Shown: positions 1-6,092, counted from the first letter of the stretch. The stretch: DNA of 7,814 bases from Clostridia bacterium (GCA_017554835.1 JAFZHO010000134.1:1-7814), one strand, 5' to 3'. The notes: generated from the letters alone by a model not told the origin. Program-made: numbers and translations.

Positions 1-348
1 CTTGGCGTGATTTTTGTATTGCTCATAAAAATTTGAAATAATTGTTTTAGCACCAGCTTCACTTTCGGCATCCCATATGCAAAGTATGTTTCGCACTTGG
101 CAATCATCCATATCAGAGCCATGGTTTACAAACCATTCTTCATCTCCTGCCATGTATGCAGTAGAGGCAAATCCGTACAATATGGTAATGCAACTGTCTT
201 CATCAACTTCAAGGTTAATAACAAAAGCCGTTTGTTCTGTTGCTTGACGAAAGAAATGACCTGTTTTTTGTTTCGCTTCCGAAAAACCTTTCTCAAACAT
301 CATTTCTCTATATTGCATATATAGCTCACTTTTGGGAGGATAAGTCAT
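1..348 (-). CDS. Unrecognised protein, N-terminal 116 residues (3' end outside window)
   Basis: An open frame of 116 codons reads without a stop from an ATG at 348-346 to the window edge, so the C-terminus is missing. A good ribosome site (AGAGGTG, complement of 357-363) sits about 8 nt before the ATG, and a plausible promoter lies further upstream. The peptide begins MTYPPKSELYMQYREMM. It contains GHFFRQATEQTAFVINLE near residues 31-48, GFASTAYMAGDEEWFVNHG near 58-76, and FYEQYK near the edge. I see no signal peptide, membrane segment or catalytic motif; it looks like a soluble, acidic and aromatic-rich protein. The FFRQ...VINLE stretch faintly recalls small DUF4304-type proteins, but that is a weak memory match. 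All six Gln codons are CAA, whereas the plus-strand genes use CAG 34 times and CAA 7 times. This suggests a different history from the operons to its right. The gene is real with good confidence; its function is unknown. Confidence 0.75.
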   Translation of the reverse strand, partial: MTYPPKSELYMQYREMMFEKGFSEAKQKTGHFFRQATEQTAFVINLEVDEDSCITILYGFASTAYMAGDEEWFVNHGSDMDDCQVRNILCIWDAESEAGAKTIISNFYEQYKNHAK

Positions 349-370
349 TATTATTTCACCTCTTTTTAAC

Positions 371-430
371 TTGCAAATACTTATTTATCGGCGAATTTAT
401 TTTATCACAAATTAAGTTGTTTTGCAAATA
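371..430. repeat. Two exact 9-nt direct repeats (TTGCAAATA) bracketing a promoter
   Basis: TTGCAAATA occurs at 371-379 and again at 422-430, 51 nt apart. One copy covers the -35 box of the minus-strand promoter and the other lies in the predicted leader just downstream of the transcription start. The placement would suit a pair of operator half-sites, but the match is short and the region is AT-rich, so chance is a real alternative. Confidence 0.3.
399..427 (-). promoter_or_regulatory. Sigma-A-type promoter for the left-edge minus-strand gene
   Basis: On the minus strand a -35 box TTGCAA (427-422) is followed by a 17-nt spacer and a -10 box TAAAAT (404-399), preceded by GTGA. A start near 392 would give a leader of about 43 nt ending in the AGAGGTG ribosome site of the gene at 348. 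The -35 matches consensus at four of six positions and the -10 at five of six. The neighbouring hairpin array lies just upstream of the -35 box, so it would not be in this transcript. Confidence 0.6.
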
Positions 431-563
431 AGTGATAAGTGATGCAGCTTCGCTGTGATAGGTGATGCGATGCGTTCTGCTCACGCGCCGAAGGCGTGCA
501 TCACGGGCGAAGCCTACATCACGCACACAGTGTGCATCGCGTTCCGTAAGGAACGCATCACGC
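431..563. repeat. Array of six small hairpins with GCATCAC / GTGATGC spacers
   Basis: The segment is clearly richer in G+C than its surroundings and consists of consecutive short stems. These are 444-456 (5 bp, loop TTC), a degenerate one at 472-480, 484-498 (6 bp with one G-T, loop GAA), 505-515 (4 bp, loop GAA), 523-535 (5 bp, loop CAG) and 539-556 (7 bp, loop GTAA). GTGATGC stands at 439-445 and 462-468. Its reverse complement or near copies stand at 498-504, 516-522, 534-540 and 555-561, 18-21 nt apart. The stems differ in sequence while the spacers are conserved, so this is neither a simple tandem repeat nor CRISPR. From memory, similar hairpin strings occur between genes in gut Clostridia, but I could not check this. 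It lies between a tRNA terminator and a gene promoter. It could be a non-autonomous repeat, a transcription-coupled structure or a protein-binding array. Confidence 0.75.
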
Positions 564-604
564 AAAGAAACCTGATTTATCTGGTAGACAAATCAGGTTT
601 CTTT
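564..604 (-). terminator. Hairpin terminator behind tRNA-Arg
   Basis: Positions 564-578 and 590-604 form a perfect 15-bp stem around an 11-nt loop that may itself pair for three more base pairs. Read on the minus strand, it starts only two nucleotides after the encoded CCA of the tRNA and ends in TTTCTTT. The T-rich end is part of the stem and there is no separate long U-tract, so it may work partly as a processing or stability hairpin. The stem is nearly symmetrical and could act in both directions. Confidence 0.7.
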
Positions 605-606
605 GT

Positions 607-681
607 TGGCACCCCCGATAGGAATCGAACCTATAACTAACCCTTAGGAGGGGTTTGTTATATCCATTTAACTACGGAGGC
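607..681 (-). tRNA. tRNA-Arg, anticodon CCU, CCA encoded
   Basis: On the minus strand the sequence folds as a standard cloverleaf. The acceptor is GCCTCCG (681-675) against CGGGGGT, with two G-T wobbles (1-72 and 4-69). The D stem is GTTA/TAAC, the anticodon stem AACCC/GGGTT has loop CTCCTAA, the variable loop is 4 nt, and the T stem ATAGG/CCTAT has loop TTCGATT. The anticodon is CCT, which reads the arginine codon AGG. The discriminator is G and the 3' CCA is encoded (complement of 607-609). Total length is 75 nt. It has its own promoter at 702-730 and a stem-loop directly downstream, so it appears to be a single-gene transcript. AGG is a minor codon in the neighbouring genes, where AGA predominates. 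Confidence 0.95.
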
Positions 682-701
682 GTATCATATTAACAACAGA
701 C

Positions 702-730
702 ATTTTATCTTTATTTATAGGTTTTGTCAA
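702..730 (-). promoter_or_regulatory. Near-consensus sigma-A promoter for tRNA-Arg
   Basis: The minus strand shows a perfect -35 box TTGACA (730-725), a 17-nt spacer and a -10 box TAAAAT (707-702). Transcription would start near 695, leaving a leader of about 14 nt before the mature tRNA at 681. Sequence upstream of the -35 (about 735-800) is almost entirely A and T, as expected of an UP element. This strength is typical of stable RNA genes. Confidence 0.88.
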
Positions 731-790
731 GGGATATAAATTCATAAATATTTTAAAAAATAATATAATTTACTATTATTTATACTTTAT

Positions 791-819
791 TTAATTATAA
801 AAATGTGTTATCATATTAT
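791..819 (+). promoter_or_regulatory. Possible promoter of the murI-DUF1934-argS operon
   Basis: The best plus-strand candidate is TTAATT (791-796), a 17-nt spacer and TATTAT (814-819), giving a leader of roughly 30 nt before murI. The -10 is good but the -35 is poor (three of six), and the whole stretch is so AT-rich that other alignments are possible. The 682-855 region is a divergent promoter region shared with the tRNA. I see no T-box, riboswitch or leader peptide in it. Confidence 0.35.
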
Positions 820-855
820 GGATAGCCATTTATATTATTTTGAAAGGAGCATTAT

Positions 856-1668
856 ATGGATAACAGACCTATTGGCGTTTTTGATTCCGGGCTTGGCGGA
901 CTTACCGCGCTCAAGGAACTTATCGAAATAATGCCCCATGAGGATTTTATATATTTTGGCGATACGGGGCGAATTCCTTATGGAACTAAATCCTCTGAAA
1001 CAGTTATTAAATACACAAGGCAGGATATAAATTTTCTTAAATCATTTGATATAAAAGGAATTCTTACCGCCTGCGGAACGGCAAGCTCCGTTGCACTTCC
1101 CGTTTTAAAAGAGGAACTTGATATTCCCGTTTATGGCGTGGTTGAAAGCGCCTGCTATGCTGCTTATAATTCAACTAAAAATAAAAGAATAGGTATTCTC
1201 GGCACGCAGACAACAATAAAAAGTAAATCCTATGAAAAACTGCTTATTTCCATTGATAAGGATATAGAGGTTTTTGCTATTCCTTGTCCTATGTTTGTTC
1301 CACTTGTTGAGAATGGATATATTGATAGTGAAAACGAGGTTTCAAATATAATTGTTAAAGATTACGTTGAACCTCTTATTGAAAATGGTGTTGATACGGT
1401 TATTTTGGGTTGCACCCATTATCCTTTGTTATCCGATATAATTCAAAAGCATTTGGGAGAAAACGTTACTCTTATAAATAGCGGAAAAGAGTCAGCAAAA
1501 AATCTTGCAAAAAGCATTTCATCTTCTGAAAAATGCAGCGAAAGCAAAAAAGGAACAGTGAGATTTTTCGTCAGCGATGCAGTTGAGAGCTTTTCAAAAA
1601 CTGCGCAGGTTTTTTTGGGTAGAGAAATTTCGGACGTTGTTGAAAAAATAGACATAGAAAAATTTTAG
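856..1668 (+). CDS. murI: Glutamate racemase
   Basis: MurI is a cytoplasmic, cofactor-independent racemase converting L-glutamate to D-glutamate for the peptidoglycan stem peptide. The 270-residue length is normal. The N-terminal motif GVFDSGLGGL (7-16) carries the family Asp10 and Ser11, followed by YFGDTGRIPYG (33-43). The first catalytic cysteine is Cys73 in TACGTASS and the second is Cys186 in LGCTHYPLL, with His188 beside it. GVVESA (94-99) and ILGTQTTIKS (114-123) fit the remaining substrate-side motifs. Three positions differ from the usual family text: Gly74 replaces the Asn of CNT, Gly38 replaces Ala in GDTAR, and Ser-Ala replaces Pro-Gly in the VIEPG motif. Both cysteines remain, so I infer an active enzyme, possibly with a changed substrate pocket. 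The start has an AAAGGAG site (843-849) 6 nt ahead. It is first in an operon with the DUF1934 gene and argS. Confidence 0.95.
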   Translation: MDNRPIGVFDSGLGGLTALKELIEIMPHEDFIYFGDTGRIPYGTKSSETVIKYTRQDINFLKSFDIKGILTACGTASSVALPVLKEELDIPVYGVVESACYAAYNSTKNKRIGILGTQTTIKSKSYEKLLISIDKDIEVFAIPCPMFVPLVENGYIDSENEVSNIIVKDYVEPLIENGVDTVILGCTHYPLLSDIIQKHLGENVTLINSGKESAKNLAKSISSSEKCSESKKGTVRFFVSDAVESFSKTAQVFLGREISDVVEKIDIEKF

Positions 1669-1677
1669 AGGTAAAAT

Positions 1678-2118
1678 ATGAGCAAACCTGTAATTATAAA
1701 AATTAAAGGGCTTCAGGATTTGAGAGATTCTCAGGAAGAAAAAATGGAGCTTATAACTTTAGGAAAATACAGTAAACGAAACGGAAGCTACTACGTCAGC
1801 TATAAGGAGACTGAGGTTACCGGCATGGAAGGCGTCGTTACCACCGTTAAGATAAAAGATGATAAAGTTACCGTTAAAAGATTTGGCAAAGTTAATGCTT
1901 CTTTGGTTTTTGAAAAAAACAAGAGAAACATTTGCCATTATAACACTCCTTATGGAGCGATGATGATAGGAATTGATACAAAGAGTCTCTCAAGCGACGT
2001 TAACGATGATGGGGGAGTTGTTGATATTGATTATAGCGTTGATATCAATAACGTTTTAACGGGAAATAATACTTTTCATATGATAATCAAGGAGGATATG
2101 GGAAATGGACAAGCTTAA
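1678..2118 (+). CDS. DUF1934 (YwiB-like) beta-barrel protein
   Basis: This 146-residue protein has the look of the DUF1934 / YwiB family of small cytoplasmic beta-barrel proteins, whose function is unknown. It shows alternating beta-strand segments: VIIKIKGLQDL (5-15), GSYYVSYKETEVTGMEG near residues 36-52, VTTVKIKDDKVTVKRFG near 54-70, and a C-terminal strand FHMIIKEDM. No signal peptide or membrane segment is visible. The ribosome site AGAGGT overlaps the murI stop codon and the ATG follows 9 bp after that stop, so translation is probably coupled. The last 14 bp overlap argS, and the AAGGAGG site for argS lies inside this gene. The pairing with argS matches the ywiB-argS neighbourhood of Bacillus subtilis, as I recall it. 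Family assignment rests on size, strand pattern and context, without a search. Confidence 0.8.
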   Translation: MSKPVIIKIKGLQDLRDSQEEKMELITLGKYSKRNGSYYVSYKETEVTGMEGVVTTVKIKDDKVTVKRFGKVNASLVFEKNKRNICHYNTPYGAMMIGIDTKSLSSDVNDDGGVVDIDYSVDINNVLTGNNTFHMIIKEDMGNGQA

Positions 2119-3814
2119 ATATATAAATAATATTTCCGATGCGAAAAATCAGATTAAAAAAATTATATCTGATTCATATAATAAATGCGTTGAAAACGGT
2201 GAACTTATTTTGTCTGAACTTAATAATTTCGCCATCGAAACTCCAAAAGATAAAAGTCACGGCGAATTTGCAGTTAACTTTGCACTTGTTAACAGTAAAA
2301 TTCTAAAAGACAACCCACGAAGCATTGGAGAAAAAATCTATAAAAACCTAAATCTTGATAATACTTATTTCGAAAAATGCGAAATTGCGGGCCCCGGTTT
2401 TATAAACTTCTTTATTGGTTCAAAGTGGTTTGAAGAAGTAGTTAAAACGATTTTTGACCAGAAAGATAATTTTGGAAAATCCAATATAGGAAATAACAAA
2501 AAAGTTATGGTTGAATTCGTTTCCGCAAACCCAACAGGCCCCATGCATATCGGTAACGCAAGAGGAGGAGCTCTTGGGGATTGCCTTTCATCCGTTTTAT
2601 CTATGGCAGGATATGACGTAACGAGAGAATTCTACGTAAACGATGCGGGAAATCAGATAGAAAAATTCTATCAGTCATTAAAAGCAAGATATTTTCAGCA
2701 TTTTAATGGAGAAGAAAGCTATCCGTTCCCTGAAGACGGATATCACGGCGCTGATATTATTACCAGAGCCGAGCAGTTTGCTGAAGAATTTGGTGACAAG
2801 TATTTAACCTTGTCAGATGACGAACTACGCGAAGCCATTATTCCTTTTGCCCTTGAAAGAAATATTAAAGGTCTTCAGGATGACCTTGCAAGATATCGCA
2901 TAATTTATGACGTTTGGTTCAGAGAATCCAAACTTTATGAGGATGGCGAGCTTGATGAAACTATAAAAATCCTTAAAGATAAAGGATGTCTATACGAAAA
3001 AGACGGCGCTATCTATTATAGAGCAACAGATTTCGGCGGAGAAAAAGACGAAGTTCTTATCCGTTCCAACGGAGTTCCCACTTATTTTGCTGCTGATATT
3101 GCTTATCATAGAAATAAATTCCAGATGCGTGGATTTGATAGAGTTATAAATATCTGGGGCGCAGACCACCACGGCCACGTTGCAAGGCTAAAAGGTGCTA
3201 TGGATGCAATCGGACTTGACGGGGATAAACTTGATATAGTTCTTATGCAGCTTGTTCGACTTACTTCAAACGGCGAAATCGTTAAAGTTTCAAAAAGAAC
3301 AGGAAAATCAATCTCCTTATCAAATCTTCTTGACGATATTTCCGTTGATGCTGCAAGATACTTCTTTAATACAAGAGAATCAAATACTCACCTTGAATTT
3401 GATATGGCTCTTGCAATGGAAAAATCAAGCGAAAACCCTGTTTTCTACGTTCAGTATGCCCATGCGAGAATTTGTTCAATTGAAAAGAACCTGAAAGAAG
3501 ATGGAATTTCTCTCGAAGGGTATAACGGCATTGATCTTTCCGTTCTTAATAAAGACGAGGAAAGAGACCTTATAAAACTTCTTGCATCTATGCCGGATGA
3601 AATTATTGCAAGTGCAGATAGTTATGACCCATCAAGAATGACTAAATACGTTTATAACGTTGCAGCAGCGTTCCATAAATTCTATAATTCCTGCCGTATA
3701 AAAGGCGAGGAGGAAAACCTTCTTAAAGCAAGACTTTCACTTGCTCTTGCAACAAGACAGGTTATTAAAAACGTGCTTTCAATGCTTAATATTGACGCAC
3801 CTGAATCAATGTAA
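2105..3814 (+). CDS. argS: Arginine--tRNA ligase (ArgRS)
   Basis: ArgRS is a class Ia synthetase that joins arginine to tRNA-Arg using ATP. At 569 residues it has the family length. An N-terminal additional domain (about 1-110) includes the SHGEFAVNFA and AGPGFINFF stretches. The Rossmann catalytic core follows, with PTGPMHIGNARGGALGD (143-159) holding the HIGH-type signature HIGN at 148-151. WGADHHGH (351-358) is the conserved tRNA/ATP-side motif. The KMSKS-equivalent loop is KVSKRTG (394-400). The DALR anticodon-binding domain begins at YVQYAHAR (448-455), and the protein ends in APESM, close to the common APERM tail. GGAGG (2091-2095) lies 9 nt before the ATG, within the end of the DUF1934 gene, and the two frames overlap by 14 bp. 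An intrinsic terminator follows 6 bp after the stop. All key motifs are intact. Confidence 0.98.
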   Translation: MDKLKYINNISDAKNQIKKIISDSYNKCVENGELILSELNNFAIETPKDKSHGEFAVNFALVNSKILKDNPRSIGEKIYKNLNLDNTYFEKCEIAGPGFINFFIGSKWFEEVVKTIFDQKDNFGKSNIGNNKKVMVEFVSANPTGPMHIGNARGGALGDCLSSVLSMAGYDVTREFYVNDAGNQIEKFYQSLKARYFQHFNGEESYPFPEDGYHGADIITRAEQFAEEFGDKYLTLSDDELREAIIPFALERNIKGLQDDLARYRIIYDVWFRESKLYEDGELDETIKILKDKGCLYEKDGAIYYRATDFGGEKDEVLIRSNGVPTYFAADIAYHRNKFQMRGFDRVINIWGADHHGHVARLKGAMDAIGLDGDKLDIVLMQLVRLTSNGEIVKVSKRTGKSISLSNLLDDISVDAARYFFNTRESNTHLEFDMALAMEKSSENPVFYVQYAHARICSIEKNLKEDGISLEGYNGIDLSVLNKDEERDLIKLLASMPDEIIASADSYDPSRMTKYVYNVAAAFHKFYNSCRIKGEEENLLKARLSLALATRQVIKNVLSMLNIDAPESM

Positions 3815-3820
3815 TTATTT

Positions 3821-3855
3821 AAAGACCGATTGTTTTAAAACAATCGGTCTTTTTT
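3821..3855 (+). terminator. Intrinsic terminator after argS
   Basis: Positions 3821-3836 and 3837-3852 form a perfect inverted repeat with 16-nt arms (core GACCGATTGTTTT), folding to a long stem with a small TTAA loop. A run of six T residues covers 3850-3855. It begins 6 bp after the argS stop and separates the murI operon from the ruv operon. Because the palindrome is complete and has A residues on the left side, it may also work in reverse, but no minus-strand gene approaches it. Confidence 0.92.
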
Positions 3856-3867
3856 GCTTAGAAAAGG

Positions 3868-3896
3868 TTTATTTTTTTATAAAAATATGGTATTAT
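3868..3896 (+). promoter_or_regulatory. Probable promoter of the ruvCAB-glmM operon
   Basis: A -10 box TATTAT (3891-3896) is preceded by TGG, giving an extended -10 (TG at 3888-3889). A weak -35, TTTATT (3868-3873), lies 17 nt upstream. Transcription would start near 3903, about 20 nt before the ruvC ATG. I see no LexA/DinR-like box (GAAC-N4-GTTC) in the 3815-3925 gap, so SOS control is not apparent from the sequence. Confidence 0.5.
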
Positions 3897-3915
3897 ATTA
3901 GTATTAAATTATAAT

Positions 3916-3920
3916 GAGGG
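3916..3920 (+). promoter_or_regulatory. Ribosome binding site that decides the ruvC start
   Basis: GAGGG at 3916-3920 sits 5 nt before the ATG at 3926. An in-frame ATG at 3914 overlaps this site and has only AT-rich sequence ahead of it, so the downstream ATG is preferred. That choice also gives the usual RuvC N-terminus MIILGVDPG. Confidence 0.75.
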
Positions 3921-3925
3921 AAAGT

Positions 3926-4411
3926 ATGATTATTTTAGGTGTTGACCCTGGGATTGCAACGGTTGGATACGGTATTATTGAATATAACGGTAATAAGTTC
4001 AAGGTAATCGATTACGGAGCTATTCTGACCCCTGCAAAAACCTCTCTTGAATATCGTTTATCGCTTATTTATGCAGATATAAATAAACTTATCGAAAAAT
4101 ATAAACCTGACTGTATGGCAGTTGAAGAGCTTTTTTTCAATACAAACGTTAAAACTGCTATTGCCGTCGGCCACGGAAGAGGAGTTATTCTTCTTGCAGG
4201 CGAAATGAACGGCGTTAAGGTTTTTGAATATACTCCTTTGCAGGTTAAGCAGGCAGTAGTTGGCTATGGTCGTGCAGAAAAAAATCAGGTTATGCAGATG
4301 ACGAAAATCATACTCGGTCTTGAAAAAGTCCCAAAACCTGATGATACGGCAGACGCTCTTGCTATTGCAATATGCCACGCTCATACAAGTCATTCGGCAA
4401 TAAATAGATAA
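3926..4411 (+). CDS. ruvC: Crossover junction endodeoxyribonuclease RuvC
   Basis: RuvC is the dimeric, Mg-dependent resolvase that nicks Holliday junctions symmetrically after RuvAB migration. With the ATG at 3926 the protein is 161 residues, within the family range. The RNase H-like fold and the four catalytic acids are visible: Asp7 in LGVDPG, Glu67 in MAVEELFF (64-71), and Asp140 and Asp143 in PKPDDTADALAIAICH (136-151). The conserved VGHGRGVILLA stretch at 81-91 and YTPLQVKQAVVGYGRAEKNQ at about 102-121 also fit. It is the first gene of the ruv operon, 12 bp ahead of ruvA. yebC, often found just before ruvC in other genomes, is not here; argS and its terminator occupy that place. Confidence 0.97.
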   Translation: MIILGVDPGIATVGYGIIEYNGNKFKVIDYGAILTPAKTSLEYRLSLIYADINKLIEKYKPDCMAVEELFFNTNVKTAIAVGHGRGVILLAGEMNGVKVFEYTPLQVKQAVVGYGRAEKNQVMQMTKIILGLEKVPKPDDTADALAIAICHAHTSHSAINR

Positions 4412-4418
4412 AAGGTGA
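4411..4418 (+). promoter_or_regulatory. Ribosome binding site that decides the ruvA start
   Basis: AAAGGTGA at 4411-4418 lies 5 nt before the ATG at 4424. A GTG at 4415 is in frame but falls inside this site, so it is unlikely to be the start. From 4424 the protein opens MFYYLMGKI, the usual RuvA beginning, and has the standard 200 residues. Confidence 0.75.
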
Positions 4419-4423
4419 TAATT

Positions 4424-5026
4424 ATGTTTTATTATTTAATGGGTAAAATTGCTTTAAAAGAACAGAATATTGTTGTTATAGACTGCGGTGGAGTGGGATA
4501 TAAGTGTATCTCAACTTCTTCAAGTATTAAGAGACTTCCCGAAGTGGGAAGTGAGGGGAAGGTTTTTACCTATCTTCACGTAAGAGAGGATATAATGGAC
4601 CTTTACGGATTTTCTGACCTTGAGGAGCTGAATTGTTTTAAACTGCTTCTTTCTGTTTCAAAAGTTGGTCCAAAAGTTGCCATATCAGTCCTTGATGAAA
4701 TGACTCCCGAAAAATTTGCTATATCAGTTGCAACAAGCGATTATTCAACTATAAAAAAAGCCAACGGCGTAGGGCATAAAATGGCTCAGAGAATCGTTCT
4801 TGAATTAAAAGATAAAATTACAAAAGAACAAATGGAAAATGCAGTATCCACTGATTTGACATCCTCTGATACCTCCGAAAACGTTGTGAGTGAGACTATT
4901 GCGGCTTTAGTAGTTCTCGGATATTCAAAATCCGAGGCGCAAAGCGTTTTAAATAAAATCAGTTATTCCCAAAATGATAAAACCGAAGATATAATCAAAA
5001 AAGCACTTGCTTTTTTGATGAGATGA
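4424..5026 (+). CDS. ruvA: Holliday junction branch migration protein RuvA
   Basis: RuvA tetramers hold the four-way junction in a square-planar form and load RuvB. The 200-residue length is typical. Domain I, an OB-fold (about 1-62), ends with LHVREDIMDLYGF (51-63), in which Glu55 and Asp56 form the acidic pin at the junction centre. Domain II has two helix-hairpin-helix motifs, around SKVGPKVAISVL (79-90) and ANGVGHKMAQRIVLEL (113-128). A variable linker rich in Thr and Ser (about 140-155) leads to domain III (about 156-200), the RuvB-binding region, with AALVVLGYSKSEA. It lies 12 bp after ruvC and 9 bp before ruvB, and its TGA stop overlaps the ribosome site of ruvB, which suggests coupled translation. 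Confidence 0.96.
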   Translation: MFYYLMGKIALKEQNIVVIDCGGVGYKCISTSSSIKRLPEVGSEGKVFTYLHVREDIMDLYGFSDLEELNCFKLLLSVSKVGPKVAISVLDEMTPEKFAISVATSDYSTIKKANGVGHKMAQRIVLELKDKITKEQMENAVSTDLTSSDTSENVVSETIAALVVLGYSKSEAQSVLNKISYSQNDKTEDIIKKALAFLMR

Positions 5027-5035
5027 GGTGATTAG

Positions 5036-6082
5036 ATGGATTTCGAACTTGATGAGAGAATAATGAACTCTGGGGAAATGGCACTTGATAGCGATATTGA
5101 AACAAGTCTTCGCCCTTCCAATTTTGATGAATATATAGGTCAGGAAAAAGCAAAAGAAAATCTTAAAATATTTATCGAAGCAGCCAAGACAAGAGGCGAA
5201 AGTCTTGACCACGTTTTGTTATACGGCCCTCCAGGTCTTGGTAAAACTACTCTTGCAGGAATTATAGCAAACGAAATGGGTGCAAGTATAAAAATCACTT
5301 CAGGCCCCGCCATTGAAAAACCGGGTGATCTTGCGGCACTTTTGACTAATCTTTCTCCAAATGATATTTTGTTTATTGATGAAATTCATCGTCTTTCAAG
5401 AAGCGTTGAAGAGATTTTATATCCTGCGATGGAGGACTATGCTCTTGATATAATTATCGGAAAAGGTCCTTCTGCAAGAAGTATCCGTCTTGACCTTCAG
5501 AAATTTACTCTTATAGGCGCGACTACAAGAGCAGGACAAATGACAGGTCCTCTTCGTGATAGATTTGGCGTTTTGCTCAGACTTGAACTTTATTCACCTG
5601 AGCAGCTTAAAATGATTGTTAAACGTTCTGCATCTATTCTGAACGTTCCCATCGAAGAAGATGGCGCTTTAGAAATTGCAAAACGTTCAAGAGGAACGCC
5701 ACGAATTGCAAACAGACTTTTAAAAAGGGTTAGAGATTTCGCTCAGGTTAAAGGAGATGGCGTGATAACCAAAGAGATTGCGGATTTTGCGCTTTCTACC
5801 CTTGAAATTGATAAGCTTGGCCTTGATGCAGTTGATAGAAGAATGCTTTTCGCAATAATTAAATACTTTAATGGTGGTCCCGTTGGACTTGATACTCTTG
5901 CAGCAACTATCGGCGAGGAGAGTATCACTCTTGAGGATGTTTATGAGCCGTATTTATTGCAGATTGGATTTTTAAACAGAACTCCAAGAGGTCGATGCGT
6001 TACTTCACTTGCGTATAATCATCTTAATATTAAAGAAAATAGAAAAGAAAGTTCTGATAATCAAATTTCAATGGAAATTTAA
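5036..6082 (+). CDS. ruvB: Holliday junction branch migration ATPase RuvB
   Basis: RuvB forms hexameric AAA+ rings that pull DNA arms through the RuvA-bound junction using ATP. The 348-residue length is normal. The N-terminal SLRPSNFDEYIGQEKAKENL (24-43) is followed by Walker A GPPGLGKT (64-71) and Walker B LFIDEIH (112-118). Sensor 1 is GATTRAG (161-167), the arginine finger lies in PLRDRFG (172-178, probably Arg174), and sensor 2 is in RGTPRIANRLLKRVRDFA (219-236, Arg223). The C-terminal winged-helix domain includes EPYLLQIGFLNRTPRGR (304-320). A short charged tail after about residue 332 (NIKENRKESS...) is not conserved in the family. The ribosome site GAGGTG (5025-5030) overlaps the ruvA stop. 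The gene is third in the operon, 10 bp ahead of glmM. Confidence 0.98.
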   Translation: MDFELDERIMNSGEMALDSDIETSLRPSNFDEYIGQEKAKENLKIFIEAAKTRGESLDHVLLYGPPGLGKTTLAGIIANEMGASIKITSGPAIEKPGDLAALLTNLSPNDILFIDEIHRLSRSVEEILYPAMEDYALDIIIGKGPSARSIRLDLQKFTLIGATTRAGQMTGPLRDRFGVLLRLELYSPEQLKMIVKRSASILNVPIEEDGALEIAKRSRGTPRIANRLLKRVRDFAQVKGDGVITKEIADFALSTLEIDKLGLDAVDRRMLFAIIKYFNGGPVGLDTLAATIGEESITLEDVYEPYLLQIGFLNRTPRGRCVTSLAYNHLNIKENRKESSDNQISMEI

Positions 6083-6087
6083 GAGGT
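6081..6087 (+). promoter_or_regulatory. Ribosome binding site that decides the glmM start
   Basis: AAGAGGT at 6081-6087, overlapping the ruvB stop, lies 5 nt before the ATG at 6093. The frame stays open upstream to 6009, but that stretch is the end of ruvB read in another frame. From 6093 the protein opens MGRYFGTDGIRG, the standard GlmM N-terminus. Confidence 0.85.
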
Positions 6088-6092
6088 ATGAT

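Noticed and set aside
97..431. Two short plus-strand frames opposite the left-edge gene
   Set aside because: They lie on the complement of a longer minus-strand frame that has its own promoter and ribosome site, and neither shows a good start signal.
431..563. CRISPR array
   Set aside because: The repeats are only about 7 nt, the units 18-21 nt, and the intervening sequence is self-complementary. There are no spacer-length unique segments and no cas genes in the window.
455..640. A 61-codon plus-strand frame through the hairpin array into the tRNA
   Set aside because: It is made of the repeat spacers and the tRNA complement, has no ribosome site, and is better explained by the array and tRNA.
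682..855. T-box or riboswitch ahead of the murI-argS operon
   Set aside because: The predicted leader is only about 30 nt and the region lacks the T-box consensus and any extended structure.
3815..3925. LexA/DinR operator ahead of ruvC
   Set aside because: No GAAC-N4-GTTC-like palindrome is visible. The only strong palindrome there is the argS terminator.
4058..4393. A 111-codon open frame on the minus strand inside ruvC
   Set aside because: It is antisense to intact ruvC, with a Cys/Asn/Phe-rich nonsense composition and no recognisable family.
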